Positions 1 through 8,302 of a stretch of DNA of 20,427 bases are shown one piece after another. Made by a program: the position numbers and the translations under genes. How positions within the stretch are numbered: the stretch's first letter is position 1; every line of letters begins with the position of its first letter. The notes below the pieces were generated by a model. The model did no database searches. It was not told the origin of the DNA and saw nothing but the letters and a program-made list of their open reading frames with translations. The stretch covers positions 1-20,427 of the forward strand of contig CAZJLO010000033.1 in NCBI GenBank assembly GCA_964547105.1, written 5' to 3'. Source of the stretch: RXOA01 sp964547105. GTDB lineage: Bacteria > Bipolaricaulota > Bipolaricaulia > UBA7950 > UBA9294.

Positions 1-1016
1 GCAACTTGCTGTTCCCGTGAGGTGATTCCGTCTCCGAAATCCCACAGCCACGACACGATCGTGCCGTCGAAGTCGGTGGATTCATCGATGAACTGCAGCG
101 CGTCACGGGAAACGAAGAGACGATTTGCGTCCGACGAACCGATACTGAAGTCGGCGATCGGAGCGTTGTTCCAAGCCGCGATGGCCGTCATCGTGACCGC
201 TTCGGAGACACCTTTCCAGTCGGTGATCCTCAGCGTGATCGGATAGTCGCCCTCTTCGTCGAATACGACCGAAGCGGTCTGCTCACCACGCACGATTTCT
301 CCACGGACAAGCCACTCGTACAACTGGATCTCGCCGCTTGGATCCATCGATTCCCGCGCATCGAGCAGCACCTGCTCGCCCGGCCGGACCGGATTCGGGG
401 TGATGGTGAATGCTGCGATGGGTGGCGGATTCTCCGTGCTGTTCTCGCGGCCCGGCGTTCCGAAAACTACGTCGCATGGGGGCTCGGGAATGTCGAGATC
501 TCGTTGGTAGCTGCTCCACGAGTCGGATGAACCGACCAACCCGGGAAGCGTTCTCTCCATGCTCAGGAACGGCGTCGCCGACAACTCGTTCGTACCGCCG
601 GTCCAGCCCTTGCCGCTGGGGTTCGCTACATCGGCGAGGCTGCCGTCGGCCTTGTACAGGCGCAGCGTCTCTCCGCTGTCCCGCAGCGCGCCGACATAGA
701 TGAGGTCTGCAGGCAGACAAGGGACGGCATCGTCGGTGGCTCGTTCGAGAAGGTAGTAGCCGAACGGCGGGATGGTCCCCGAAAGCAGGATGTTCGGATG
801 GCCGTCTTCAGAGACAAGGCGCCATCCCGCGAGGTCGATCTCATACCCGGAAAGGTTGCGAAGTTCGATCCATTCGTGGGTGGAGTCCTCGGGAGACCCG
901 CTCCATGAGATCTCGCTGATCAACACGTCTTGCGCACCGGCGACGGCGGCGAAAATCAACAGACACGAAACTGCGATACTGATGCTGGTGAGCCTGGCCC
1001 GCTCTGCTGCTTGCAT
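1..1016 (-). CDS. Secreted lamin-tail domain / PKD-repeat protein (C-terminus beyond window)
   Basis: The frame is open from an ATG at 1016 to the left edge (338 codons visible). The start is supported by GGAGG five bases upstream. Residues 1-28 look like a signal peptide: a basic N-terminus, the hydrophobic stretch ISIAVSCLLIFAAVAG, then AQ. Residues about 30-190 resemble a lamin-tail domain: LISEISWSG, HEWIELRNLSG, DLAGWRL, then the typical ending FGTPGREN. Residues about 198-282 form a first PKD-like beta-sandwich (AAFTITPNPVRPGEQV, then FDEEGDYPITLRITD). A second begins near 286 and carries the hallmark WLWDFGDG (323-330). Lamin-tail and PKD domains are found on extracellular and surface-attached bacterial proteins; no catalytic domain is visible in this part. 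It is probably exported and involved in adhesion or surface structure, but its real activity may lie in the missing C-terminal part. Confidence 0.85.
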   Translation of the reverse strand, partial: MQAAERARLTSISIAVSCLLIFAAVAGAQDVLISEISWSGSPEDSTHEWIELRNLSGYEIDLAGWRLVSEDGHPNILLSGTIPPFGYYLLERATDDAVPCLPADLIYVGALRDSGETLRLYKADGSLADVANPSGKGWTGGTNELSATPFLSMERTLPGLVGSSDSWSSYQRDLDIPEPPCDVVFGTPGRENSTENPPPIAAFTITPNPVRPGEQVLLDARESMDPSGEIQLYEWLVRGEIVRGEQTASVVFDEEGDYPITLRITDWKGVSEAVTMTAIAAWNNAPIADFSIGSSDANRLFVSRDALQFIDESTDFDGTIVSWLWDFGDGITSREQQV

Positions 1017-1075
1017 GCGTCCTCCCGTGTTGCACCCACCGCCCCGCAAGCCAAATGAACCATCTTCCAACATGC

Positions 1076-1104
1076 ACAGTAGCATAAGGAAGATAAGAAC
1101 GCAA
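1076..1104 (-). promoter_or_regulatory. Candidate sigma-70-type promoter for the lamin-tail gene
   Basis: On the minus strand TTGCGT (1104-1099) is followed after exactly 17 bases by TACTGT (1081-1076), preceded by TGC, which would give an extended -10. It lies about 60 bases upstream of the lamin-tail start and downstream of the phoH stop. The -10 match is only moderate, so this rests mainly on spacing and position. Confidence 0.35.
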
Positions 1105-1126
1105 CGCAGCGGACTCCGGAAACAGA

Positions 1127-2245
1127 CTAGGGAACAACAGATGGGCTCGGCATCGAACCGGCCGCGGGAGTCGCCGGCCCATTCTTGGAGATGCGGAGTC
1201 CGCTGGTTTCGTATGCTTCGATAATCCTCGCCACCAGGTTGTGGCGCACGACATCCCGCTTCCCCAAGTGGATGAAGGATATTCCGGCGACGCCTTCAAG
1301 AATTTGCTCCACCGAGACCAGGCCCGATTGTCCCTCTTGGAGATCAACCTGAGTCACATCCCCGGTGATGACGGCCTTGGAGTGAAACCCGAGTCGAGTG
1401 AGGAACATCTTCATCTGGATCGACGTGGTGTTTTGCGCTTCATCGAGAATGACGAAACTGCTGTTCAGGGTGCGGCCGCGCATGAACGCCAGCGGCGCCA
1501 TCTCGATCCTTCCGTGCTCGACAAGCTTCTCGAATTCCGTCGCCGGGATCATGTCGTAGATCGCATCATAGAGAGGGCGGAGATACGGACTGACCTTCGC
1601 CTGGATGTCTCCCGGAAGGAAGCCGAGCTCTTCTCCGGCTTCCACCGCCGGCCGAGTCAGGATAATCCGCTTGACCTTCTCCTTCTTCAGAGCATCGATG
1701 GCCATCGCCACGGCAAGGTAGGTTTTCCCGGTGCCGGCTGGGCCGATCGCGAACACCACATCGTTCGATCGAACAGCATCCACGTATTGATGCTGGCCCA
1801 GCGTCTTGGCGCGGATCTCTTCTCCCCAGTGGGTGATCCGCACGACGCTGGATAGGATGCCTGCAACATCGTCGCCGCGCTTGACGTGGGCGATCAAGTA
1901 CTGGAGTTCGTCAAGGGTGGGAACGTGGTGGCTCTCGATGATATCGAGAAGCTTCTCGAACAGGAGGCGAACCTGCTCGACTTCTCGCTCGGAACCCTCG
2001 ATTCGGATCGTGTCGCCGCGGGCGAGAATCCTCGCCGAAAACGCTTGTTCGATCGCATTGAGATTGCGGTTGTATTGCCCGAGAAGTGCGGTAGATTCCT
2101 CGTTGTCACGGACTGTGATTTCGGCGCATGACAGGACCTGATCTGCGCAGGTTTCGGCTTGGTCTTCCCGTTGATCTTGATTGGCGTCGAGTTCCGGAAT
2201 CGGATCGTTCTGCGTGTCGTCAGCCATGCTGTTGGTTTTTCTCAC
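1127..2245 (-). CDS. phoH: PhoH-family ATPase (PhoH/YbeZ-like)
   Basis: Cytoplasmic P-loop ATPase of the PhoH family (372 residues from the GTG at 2245). Members are linked to RNA metabolism and ribosome maturation, often together with YbeY. Visible: a small N-terminal KH-like region at about 54-100 (LLGQYNRNLNAIEQAF), Walker A GPAGTGKT at 168-175, the family segment ILTRPAVEAGEELGFLPGD at 195-213, and Walker B ILDEAQN at 266-272. The first 50 residues are a hydrophilic, acidic, Gln/Asp-rich extension, making it somewhat longer than the usual 310-330 residues. The GTG lies one base after the mtaB stop, with GGGAG about ten bases upstream; an ATG at 2227 is the alternative start. The arrangement suggests translational coupling to mtaB. 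No ybeY follows: the next gene is an unrelated secreted protein. Confidence 0.93.
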   Translation of the reverse strand: MRKTNSMADDTQNDPIPELDANQDQREDQAETCADQVLSCAEITVRDNEESTALLGQYNRNLNAIEQAFSARILARGDTIRIEGSEREVEQVRLLFEKLLDIIESHHVPTLDELQYLIAHVKRGDDVAGILSSVVRITHWGEEIRAKTLGQHQYVDAVRSNDVVFAIGPAGTGKTYLAVAMAIDALKKEKVKRIILTRPAVEAGEELGFLPGDIQAKVSPYLRPLYDAIYDMIPATEFEKLVEHGRIEMAPLAFMRGRTLNSSFVILDEAQNTTSIQMKMFLTRLGFHSKAVITGDVTQVDLQEGQSGLVSVEQILEGVAGISFIHLGKRDVVRHNLVARIIEAYETSGLRISKNGPATPAAGSMPSPSVVP

Positions 2246-2246
2246 G

Positions 2247-3484
2247 CTAACAGCTCTCCCTGCTTCCGAGATCGTTCGTTTCCGCTGCCTCGGGGCTCAG
2301 CTCTCCCGTCCAGCCGCATCCGGTGGACGAAGCAATCACGACATCCGCTTCATCTCCGGGGCGCAACGGCGGATTGCCCTCGATGCGGAGATCCACGTAG
2401 TCTTGCGTATAGCCGCACCATCCACCTTGCCGTCGTTCCTCCACAAGGAGCCGGCGTCGTTCACCCACTCGGTCGGCGAGCCACTGCGCCACCGCGATGT
2501 GCCACCGGCGCTCCAACATCGATGCGCGACGATGCTTGGTTGTCCCGTCGACATGATCGACCAAGTGTATCGCCGCTGTACCGACTCTGCGAGAGTATCG
2601 GAACAGGTGCAGATTGATGAATTGCAGCCGCTCGATCAGGGAACAGGTGTTGCCGAAAGCGGCCTCGGATTCACCAGGGAATCCGACGATGATGTCGGTT
2701 CCGAACGTGATTCCCCGAACCGNNNNNNNNNNNNNNNNNNNNNNNNNNNNNNNNNNNNNNNNNNNNNNNNNNNNNNNNNNNNNNNNNNNNNNNNNNNNNN
2801 NNNNNNNNNNNNNNNNNNNNNNTTGATTCCGGAAAGAACCAGTTCGGGAACACCGGCGGCAACCATGGCGCCGGCTTCGCTCATCACGGCGGCAATCGAC
2901 TTGCTCTGAGATGGGCCGCGGACAAGCCGCGTCTGGCAGTAGGTGCAAACGCCGCTGCAACCATCTTGAACCTTGAGGAAACCACGGATGCGGTTGCCGA
3001 GACCGGAAAATGATGCGCCGATGGATTCTTGTTCGAGCGAGGCCGGTGGCGCATCTCCGAGATCGCCTCGATGCCCCGACAAAGCGAGGCGCGCAACATC
3101 GCTCACCGAACGCTTCCAAGCATTACCTGCTGTTAGATCGGCCTCGCCTGGATCCCCCCAGTGTCTCGCGGATGCCTCGGCCAGACAGCCGATCAGAACA
3201 ATGATCGCGTTCGGGGATTCGCGCCTTGTCTGCCGGATTGCCTTGCGCGTCTTGCTTGCTGCGAGCGCTGTCACGGTGCATCCGTTGACGATGACCAAAT
3301 CCGCGGGAGCGGATGTGACGTCGACGTCATATTCGATCGACAGCCGGGCCCGCATCGCGTCGGATTCGTATTGATTCACCCGGCACCCGAGCGTTCGAAA
3401 CGAAATCGCCGGCCGATTGCGGCAAGGCGCGAGCTGCGCGTTGGCGTGGTCTCTCGTTGTCGAATCGTGCGGGCCTGCGATCAT
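2247..3484 (-). CDS. mtaB: tRNA t6A37 methylthiotransferase, MtaB type (interrupted by an assembly gap)
   Basis: Radical-SAM enzyme that adds a methylthio group to N6-threonylcarbamoyladenosine at position 37 of tRNA. The part before the gap (220 residues from the ATG at 3484) carries the N-terminal cluster cysteines C34 (TLGCRVNQYES), C69 (VNGCTVT) and C100 (IGC), then the radical-SAM motif C176-x3-C180-x2-C183. After the gap the protein resumes with TDIIVGFPGES and ends in a TRAM-like RNA-binding domain (WCGYTQDYVDL). The two parts are in different frames only because the 100 N is a placeholder. Compared with the family, about 90 residues of the radical-SAM barrel are missing. The CGYTQDY signature and TLGCRVNQYES favour MtaB over MiaB or RimO. 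No good ribosome-binding site precedes the ATG, so the start is uncertain. The stop is one base before the phoH start. Confidence 0.88.
2723..2822. other. Assembly gap (100 N) inside mtaB
   Basis: A run of exactly 100 N. Flanking protein sequence shows real coding DNA is missing: the left and right parts of mtaB sit in different frames, and roughly 90 residues (about 280 bases) expected in the family are absent. Confidence 0.95.
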
Positions 3485-3561
3485 GGCGCGGCAAGGGTAC
3501 CCCAGGCGTGGCTCCAATACATGGGCATCTTGGCGCGCAGCTTGGCGAAGCCGTCGGTCAA
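3481..3561 (-). CDS. Possible 26-codon ORF overlapping the mtaB start
   Basis: On the minus strand a frame opening at TTG (3561) encodes 26 residues ending YWSHAWGTLAAP, and its TGA overlaps the mtaB start as ATGA (3484-3481). The residues MPMYWSHAWG look protein-like and the overlap would fit a coupled leader peptide. However, there is no ribosome-binding site, the start is non-ATG, and a random frame of this length is common. It could be a leader peptide, the remnant of a lost upstream gene, or nothing. Confidence 0.12.
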   Translation of the reverse strand: MTDGFAKLRAKMPMYWSHAWGTLAAP

Positions 3562-3623
3562 CTCGGCGCCGTAAGGTCAGGCGTCGCTCCATTCGACGCT
3601 GTTGCGTCGATCAGGACGAAGGT

Positions 3624-3652
3624 TTGACATTGCGTGGGGGTTGTGCTAGGTT
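3624..3652 (+). promoter_or_regulatory. Promoter for the LCP-like/rsfS pair
   Basis: A perfect -35 hexamer TTGACA (3624-3629), a 17-base spacer, then TAGGTT (3647-3652) preceded by TGC (extended -10). Transcription would start near 3659, giving a short leader before the ATG at 3683. It is the best-matching promoter in the window and lies in the 198-base region between divergent mtaB and this operon. Confidence 0.6.
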
Positions 3653-3682
3653 CGATTTCGAACTGCCATGCGAGGGGGTTCC

Positions 3683-4855
3683 ATGCGCAAGTCTGTGTTG
3701 CTCGGATTGGTGGCGGTTGTGATTGTACTCGCCGGTCTTGTGGCGTGGTACGTTGTGGCCCAACGAAGTGCCGAGGAAGAAGGGGTGTTGACTTCGGCAG
3801 CAATGGTTTTGGTTGGTTTGCAGCAGCCGGATTCCGCCGGTGCAACGCTCCTGGCATCGGCGGTGGTGGAACTCGACGAACACGGAGCACTGTCCGTGGC
3901 GTCGGTTTCCCCGGATCTACTCGTTCGATGGCCGTCGGATGAAGGCGATGTCCGGCTTGATACGCTCGATGATCTCTTTCGTGCGCGCGGTCTGTCCGCA
4001 TCGCGCGATGCGGTTGCCGGCGTCCTGAATGTAGAGATCCCGTTCGAAATCTTGGTTTCCGTCGATGGCCTTGTAGCGATCATCGATAGCCGTGGCGGGA
4101 TGGAAGTGAATCCGCCCGATGGAGCGGCCGAGCTTCTGAGCGGAAGCGACGCCGTCGCGGAACTCCTCGCCCAACCGCGGGGCACGCTGACAGCAATGGA
4201 GTTCGAGCAGACGATCCTCGTGCAGCTGATTGACTCTGTCGTTCCCGGCGAGATCGACACCGCCGACGTCCGGGATCGGCTTGACACATGGGCCGAAGAC
4301 GACGATCTTGCCACCAACCTCACGGCGGCGGATGCCGAGCGGCTTGCCGGTTGGATGGCGTTGGTCGAGCCGGCGAGGACGACGAGCGGAATCGTCCCCA
4401 CGGTTCCCGCGGATGCGGGGACGGGGGCGGAGCCACTGGCAATCGACACCGCACGGATGGTTGCGCGTCTGTTCCGCGATGTTGAGTTCCTTTCGCCGGA
4501 ACAAATTCGGGTCGCCGTATTCAACGGCAATGGTGCACGTCAGCTTGCGTCCGCGACGGGAACCTACCTTGCGGCACGGGGGTTCGACGTGGTCAGGACC
4601 TCCAATGCCGAGTCGTTCGAGTATGAACGTACCTACATCGTGTTCCTCGGAGATGAAACCAAAGCGGCGATGCTGCATGATGTGTTGTCAGCCGATGTGG
4701 ATGTGGTGCGTCCCGAGCAGTTCGAGCCGCACTACACGGCACTGGCGCCGTATGTTCCGGTGGGCACGGACCTGCTTGTGGTTCTGGGAGGCGGGTTCAC
4801 GATCGACGACGAGGCCGGGGATTCAAGCGACACGGACGCGGAGAGGCAGAGTTGA
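3683..4855 (+). CDS. Membrane-anchored protein with divergent LCP-like region and LytR_C domain
   Basis: 390 residues from the ATG at 3683, which has GAGGGGG five bases upstream; an ATG at 3668 is less well placed. Residues 5-26 form one membrane helix, so the rest is probably extracytoplasmic. Residues about 38-190 follow the order of a LytR-CpsA-Psr domain (EILVSVDGLVAIIDSRGGMEV at 122-142 matches the usual segment ending in GGVEV), but the conserved Asp/Arg residues that bind the polyprenyl phosphate substrate are not seen. Residues 275-372 are a LytR_C domain beginning VAVFNGNG. Active LCP enzymes attach glycopolymers to cell walls; this one may be a non-catalytic relative. The gene overlaps rsfS by four bases, and LytR-like genes beside rsfS are known from other bacteria, which supports the assignment. 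Confidence 0.72.
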   Translation: MRKSVLLGLVAVVIVLAGLVAWYVVAQRSAEEEGVLTSAAMVLVGLQQPDSAGATLLASAVVELDEHGALSVASVSPDLLVRWPSDEGDVRLDTLDDLFRARGLSASRDAVAGVLNVEIPFEILVSVDGLVAIIDSRGGMEVNPPDGAAELLSGSDAVAELLAQPRGTLTAMEFEQTILVQLIDSVVPGEIDTADVRDRLDTWAEDDDLATNLTAADAERLAGWMALVEPARTTSGIVPTVPADAGTGAEPLAIDTARMVARLFRDVEFLSPEQIRVAVFNGNGARQLASATGTYLAARGFDVVRTSNAESFEYERTYIVFLGDETKAAMLHDVLSADVDVVRPEQFEPHYTALAPYVPVGTDLLVVLGGGFTIDDEAGDSSDTDAERQS

Positions 4856-5202
4856 GATCGATGACGGATGAAACACAATTGGTCGAGCAGAGTCTGCGGG
4901 TGCTGTTCGAGAAGAAGGCCGAGGACCCCGTGGTGATCGACCTGCGCGAAGAATCTATCCCAACGGGGTTCTTCGTCGTCGCGGGAGCGGACAATCCGGT
5001 TCATGCGAAGGCGCTTGTCACCGCATTGCGCAAGGAACTGCCGCGCAAGCCGTGGCAGAGCGAGGGGCTCGATGAGCGGCGATGGATCGTTTTGGATTAC
5101 GGCGATGTCACGATCCATGTGTTCCAGCGTGAAGCACGCAAGTTCTACGATCTCGATTCGCTTTGGGCCGACAAGCGGATTGACCCGGAGAAGCTGACAG
5201 CG
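4852..5202 (+). CDS. rsfS: Ribosomal silencing factor RsfS (3' end in gap)
   Basis: RsfS (Iojap/YbeB) binds ribosomal protein L14 and keeps the 50S subunit from joining 30S when nutrients are scarce. 117 residues are visible, about the family's usual length, so little is missing. Family features are FEKKAEDPVVIDLRE, the segment GFFVVAGADNPVHAKAL, then WIVLDYGDVTIHVFQ and ARKFYDLDSLWAD. Start choice: the TTG at 4852 overlaps the upstream stop as TTGA and has GGAGAGG five bases upstream. The ATG at 4861 is 14 bases from that site, too far for an ideal start. The two differ by only three residues. Translation is probably coupled to the LytR_C gene. The stop codon falls in or beyond the gap at 5203; the next readable gene converges on it. 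Confidence 0.92.
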
Positions 5203-5302
5203 NNNNNNNNNNNNNNNNNNNNNNNNNNNNNNNNNNNNNNNNNNNNNNNNNNNNNNNNNNNNNNNNNNNNNNNNNNNNNNNNNNNNNNNNNNNNNNNNNN
5301 NN
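5203..5302. other. Assembly gap (100 N) between convergent rsfS and helicase genes
   Basis: A run of exactly 100 N of unknown true length. Both flanking genes lack only their 3' ends: rsfS from the left on the plus strand and the helicase-nuclease from the right on the minus strand. Any shared terminator would lie here. Confidence 0.95.
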
Positions 5303-8217
5303 GGACAGATACCGGCATAGGCGCAGTACCGGCATGCCCCATAGCGGGGGGTGCCGGGGAAGCTTCCGGAGCGGATACCCCGGGCCGCTTGGTCGATGCT
5401 TGTCCAAGCTCGCTCGACCATTTTGGCGTTCGGCACTGCTTCTCCCACCCATAGCTTCGGTGTCAGGAACTGGAGTTCGAGCCGGGAAGGGAGAACTCCG
5501 AATAGCTGCTCGTAAGCGATGGCATACAGAGCAAGCTGCAGGCTGTCCCGGGTGAGCTTATCCGCTTCCAGTTGCGAACCGATCGCGCGCGTCTTGTAGT
5601 CGATGATAGCGATCCCGTCTTCGCGCTGGTCGACTCGATCGAATACGCCGACGATCCGGACATCGTCTTTGGAGAACGAGAAACGCTGTTCAACCTGAAT
5701 CGGCACACCCGACTCCGACTCGGCATGCCCAAAGAAATTCTCGAGGGCCTCCAATCCTTCCTGCATCCGCAATTGCTCATGGCGCTCGGTCAGGAAGCCC
5801 TCCGATCGCCATCCGGCGCGAAACGCGTCGCGAAGTTGGGGTAGAGCCACCGGCCGACCGGAGAGCTTCCCGGTGTTGTAAAGGCGAATCGCGCGGTGGA
5901 TCGCCGATCCGTAAACGATTGCGTGGTGCAATCGCGTTGGTACATGCAGGACATGGTTGTACCGATACCGCGACGGGCACGTCAGGTATTCATCGATCTT
6001 GTTGTGGCTCAGTTCGACAGGCGATCCCGCCCCTGCGGAGCGGGCGTCCTCCCGTCCGGTGCCCTGCGGCATTGCCGTGGGATCGGATGCGTGGCGCATG
6101 ATTGCGGCAGCGGGGGATGCGGAAGCGGTTCCGATGGATGTCGCCGGGAGATCGAGTGCCTCGCACACGAACTGACTTGGCTTGCGGAGCCGCCGACCGC
6201 CGAGATCTCGTGCCCCGGTGAGGTACAGCCGATCTTTGGCTCGGGTCATGCCGACGTAGAATAGGCGTCTCTCCTCCTGCTGATGAACCGCGTTCGATGT
6301 TGACGGGGATGGAGCATGGCTGAGTTCCTCGGGGAGCGGAATTGGGTCACGACGGCTCCTCGAGGGGAACCGCCCGTCAACAAGACCTACCAGGAACACG
6401 CGGGAATACTCCAGTCCCTTTGCCTGATGCACCGTCAGGACATCGACGGCATCCCGTTCGCGTTCGGCCTCCCCTTCCGGGGGGTTGTCGCCGGCTTCGA
6501 TGAGGGCATCGAGATAGTCGATGAACCAGGGAACGCGATCATAGCGAGCGACGCGGGAGAACCGCTCGATGATCGAGAAAAGCTTGGCCATGTTCTGGAT
6601 CCGTCGCGCGTCTTCCGGATCCGACGAATTCGAGATCGATTGCAGCAATCCGGTTGTCTCTTGCAGATAGGAATAAAGGACGGTCCCTGTCGGCTCGTGA
6701 GACGCGAGGTGGAGCATCGATGCAACGTGCTCGACGAGCCGGTTGGCGGTTGCTGCATCGTCGGGGCTGAGAGCCAGCTCGCTGAAGCCTCCCTTGATTG
6801 CCAGATGAAGGACGTCGTAAAGACTCCTGTTGCGGCGTCGGGCGAGTGCGGTGAGTTGAGCAAGGATCTCCGGGTCGAGTTCGTACGGAGGAGACGCTGC
6901 AACATGGTGGAGCGACGGCGTGTCGGTGGGGTCGGCAAGCACGCGTAGGAAGGCAATCACAGCCCGGATTTCGCCGCGATCGTACAGACCGCGACTGCCC
7001 GAGAAACGCCATGGGATCTTGGCAAGGTTCATCGCGTGCAGGAACGGCTGAGCGTGAGCATTGGCTCGCACCAACACGGCGCAGTCGCTGTAGTCGATCT
7101 CGCCCTCCGCAACGGCGTTTCGGATTGTCTGGGCGACGAAGTCGGATTCTTCGTCGAGCGACTCGAAGTGATGGTGAGACAGCGATTCCCCCCCCGGGTT
7201 CCCGTGAGCGGCGTGGAGCCGTTTGCTGATACCATTTCTGTGTTCCAGCCGATCGGGATTATTGTGTTGGATCAGGCGGTAGGAAGCGTCGAGAATCGGC
7301 TGAGGAGAGCGGTAGTTTTCGGTCAGCACAACCTGATCGGCGTCCGGATAGCGGGTGAGAAACTCGAGGATGTTGCTGATTGCGGCGCCCCGGAACTGAT
7401 AGATCGACTGATCATCGTCCCCACACGCCGTCAGATTCCGATGCCCGCAGAGCATCCGTAGTAGCTCGAACTGGGCATGGTTGGTGTCCTGAAACTCGTC
7501 TACAAGGACGTAGCGGAACTGCAGCTGATACCGACGAAGGACATCGGGATGGCTTTGGAAGAGCTGCAGGGAAAGACAAATGAGATCTCCGAAATCGACC
7601 CTACCTGCTTCAAGCATCAGCCGCTGGTAGGCGGCGAACGATACGGCAAGCTCACGCTGCTTGGCCGCTTCTTGTTGTTCTTCTTCGGTTTGCGCGCCGG
7701 AAGCTAGATCCTCGGCGAACGTCAGGTACGCTTCCGGAGAGACGTTCTCGTCCTTGGCGCGTGAGAAGAGCGAAAGCAGTGCCTGGAGGTGCTTCATCGG
7801 ATTTCCCAGTGGCCGGAACCGCTGCAGCGGCAGCTCGAACAGATGGTTCTTGAGGAAGATCGCCTGTTCCGCTTCGGTCAGGATATCGTAGGCGGGATCA
7901 AGGCCGAGCAGCACGGCGTTCTCGCGCAAGACACGATCGCAAAACGAGTGGAACGTGCTGATTCTGGCTTCGACGTATCCGTAGGGCACGAGGACATCCA
8001 CGCGCTCTTCCATCTCCGCTGCCGCCTTGTCGGTGAACGTCAGTGCAAGGATCTCCGCCGGCTTGGCCTGTTTCTCGCTGATCAGCCAAGCGATGCGGCG
8101 GGTGATCACCGTGGTTTTCCCCGTGCCGACACCGGCCACGATCAACAGCGGACCCTCGCCGTGGGTCACGGCGGCCTTCTGTTCTGGATTGAGGTCGGAG
8201 AGAAGGTCGATGGGCAT
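5303..8217 (-). CDS. UvrD/PcrA-type superfamily 1 helicase fused to a four-cysteine PD-(D/E)XK nuclease (3' end in gap)
   Basis: At least 971 residues from the ATG at 8217. Helicase motifs are intact: Walker A GVGTGKT (29-35), motif II VDEFQD (239-244), motif III GDDDQSIYQFRG (266-277), NYRSP (301-305), motif V DVLTVHQAKGLE (592-603), motif VI FYVGMTRAKDRLYLT (653-667). After a linker, residues 735-971 form a RecB/AddB/Cas4-type nuclease: H774 in GSAIHRAI, D860 in GVFDRVD, D873 and K875 in IIDYKT, and Q894/Y898 in SLQLALY. Cysteines C747, C962, C965 and C971 match the iron-sulfur staple of AddB and Cas4. It therefore should unwind and cut DNA, most likely in double-strand-break processing, like AddAB/AdnAB subunits. 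No partner subunit gene is nearby. AGGA sits only three bases from the ATG, and a TATACT just upstream raises the possibility of a leaderless transcript. Confidence 0.92.
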
Positions 8218-8232
8218 CCTTCCTACAGTATA

Positions 8233-8270
8233 GGCGTTGAGAGGGGAACGCCACCAGTCGAGGCGGTGGC
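8233..8270. other. Two overlapping, mutually exclusive hairpins upstream of the helicase gene
   Basis: GGCGTT (8233-8238) pairs perfectly with AACGCC (8247-8252), and GCCACC (8250-8255) pairs perfectly with GGTGGC (8265-8270). The two stems share the bases GCC at 8250-8252, so only one can form at a time. They lie in the 85-base interval between the CDF stop and the helicase start. No T-run follows on either strand, so a simple intrinsic terminator is not supported. Confidence 0.35.
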
Positions 8271-8302
8271 TGACGGGGGTTGCGCCGGGGGGGATCCTGA
8301 TC

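Noticed and set aside
1241..1855. 204-codon plus-strand frame opposite phoH
   Set aside because: Antisense shadow of an unmistakable PhoH ATPase, with no domain similarity of its own.
5203..5302. Shared flanks at the second gap, as seen at the third
   Set aside because: The bases on the two sides are unrelated; each side is the 3' part of a different gene.
5303..5990. Cas4 and a CRISPR locus
   Set aside because: The Cas4-like nuclease is the C-terminal part of the helicase protein, and there is no repeat-spacer array or other cas gene in the window.
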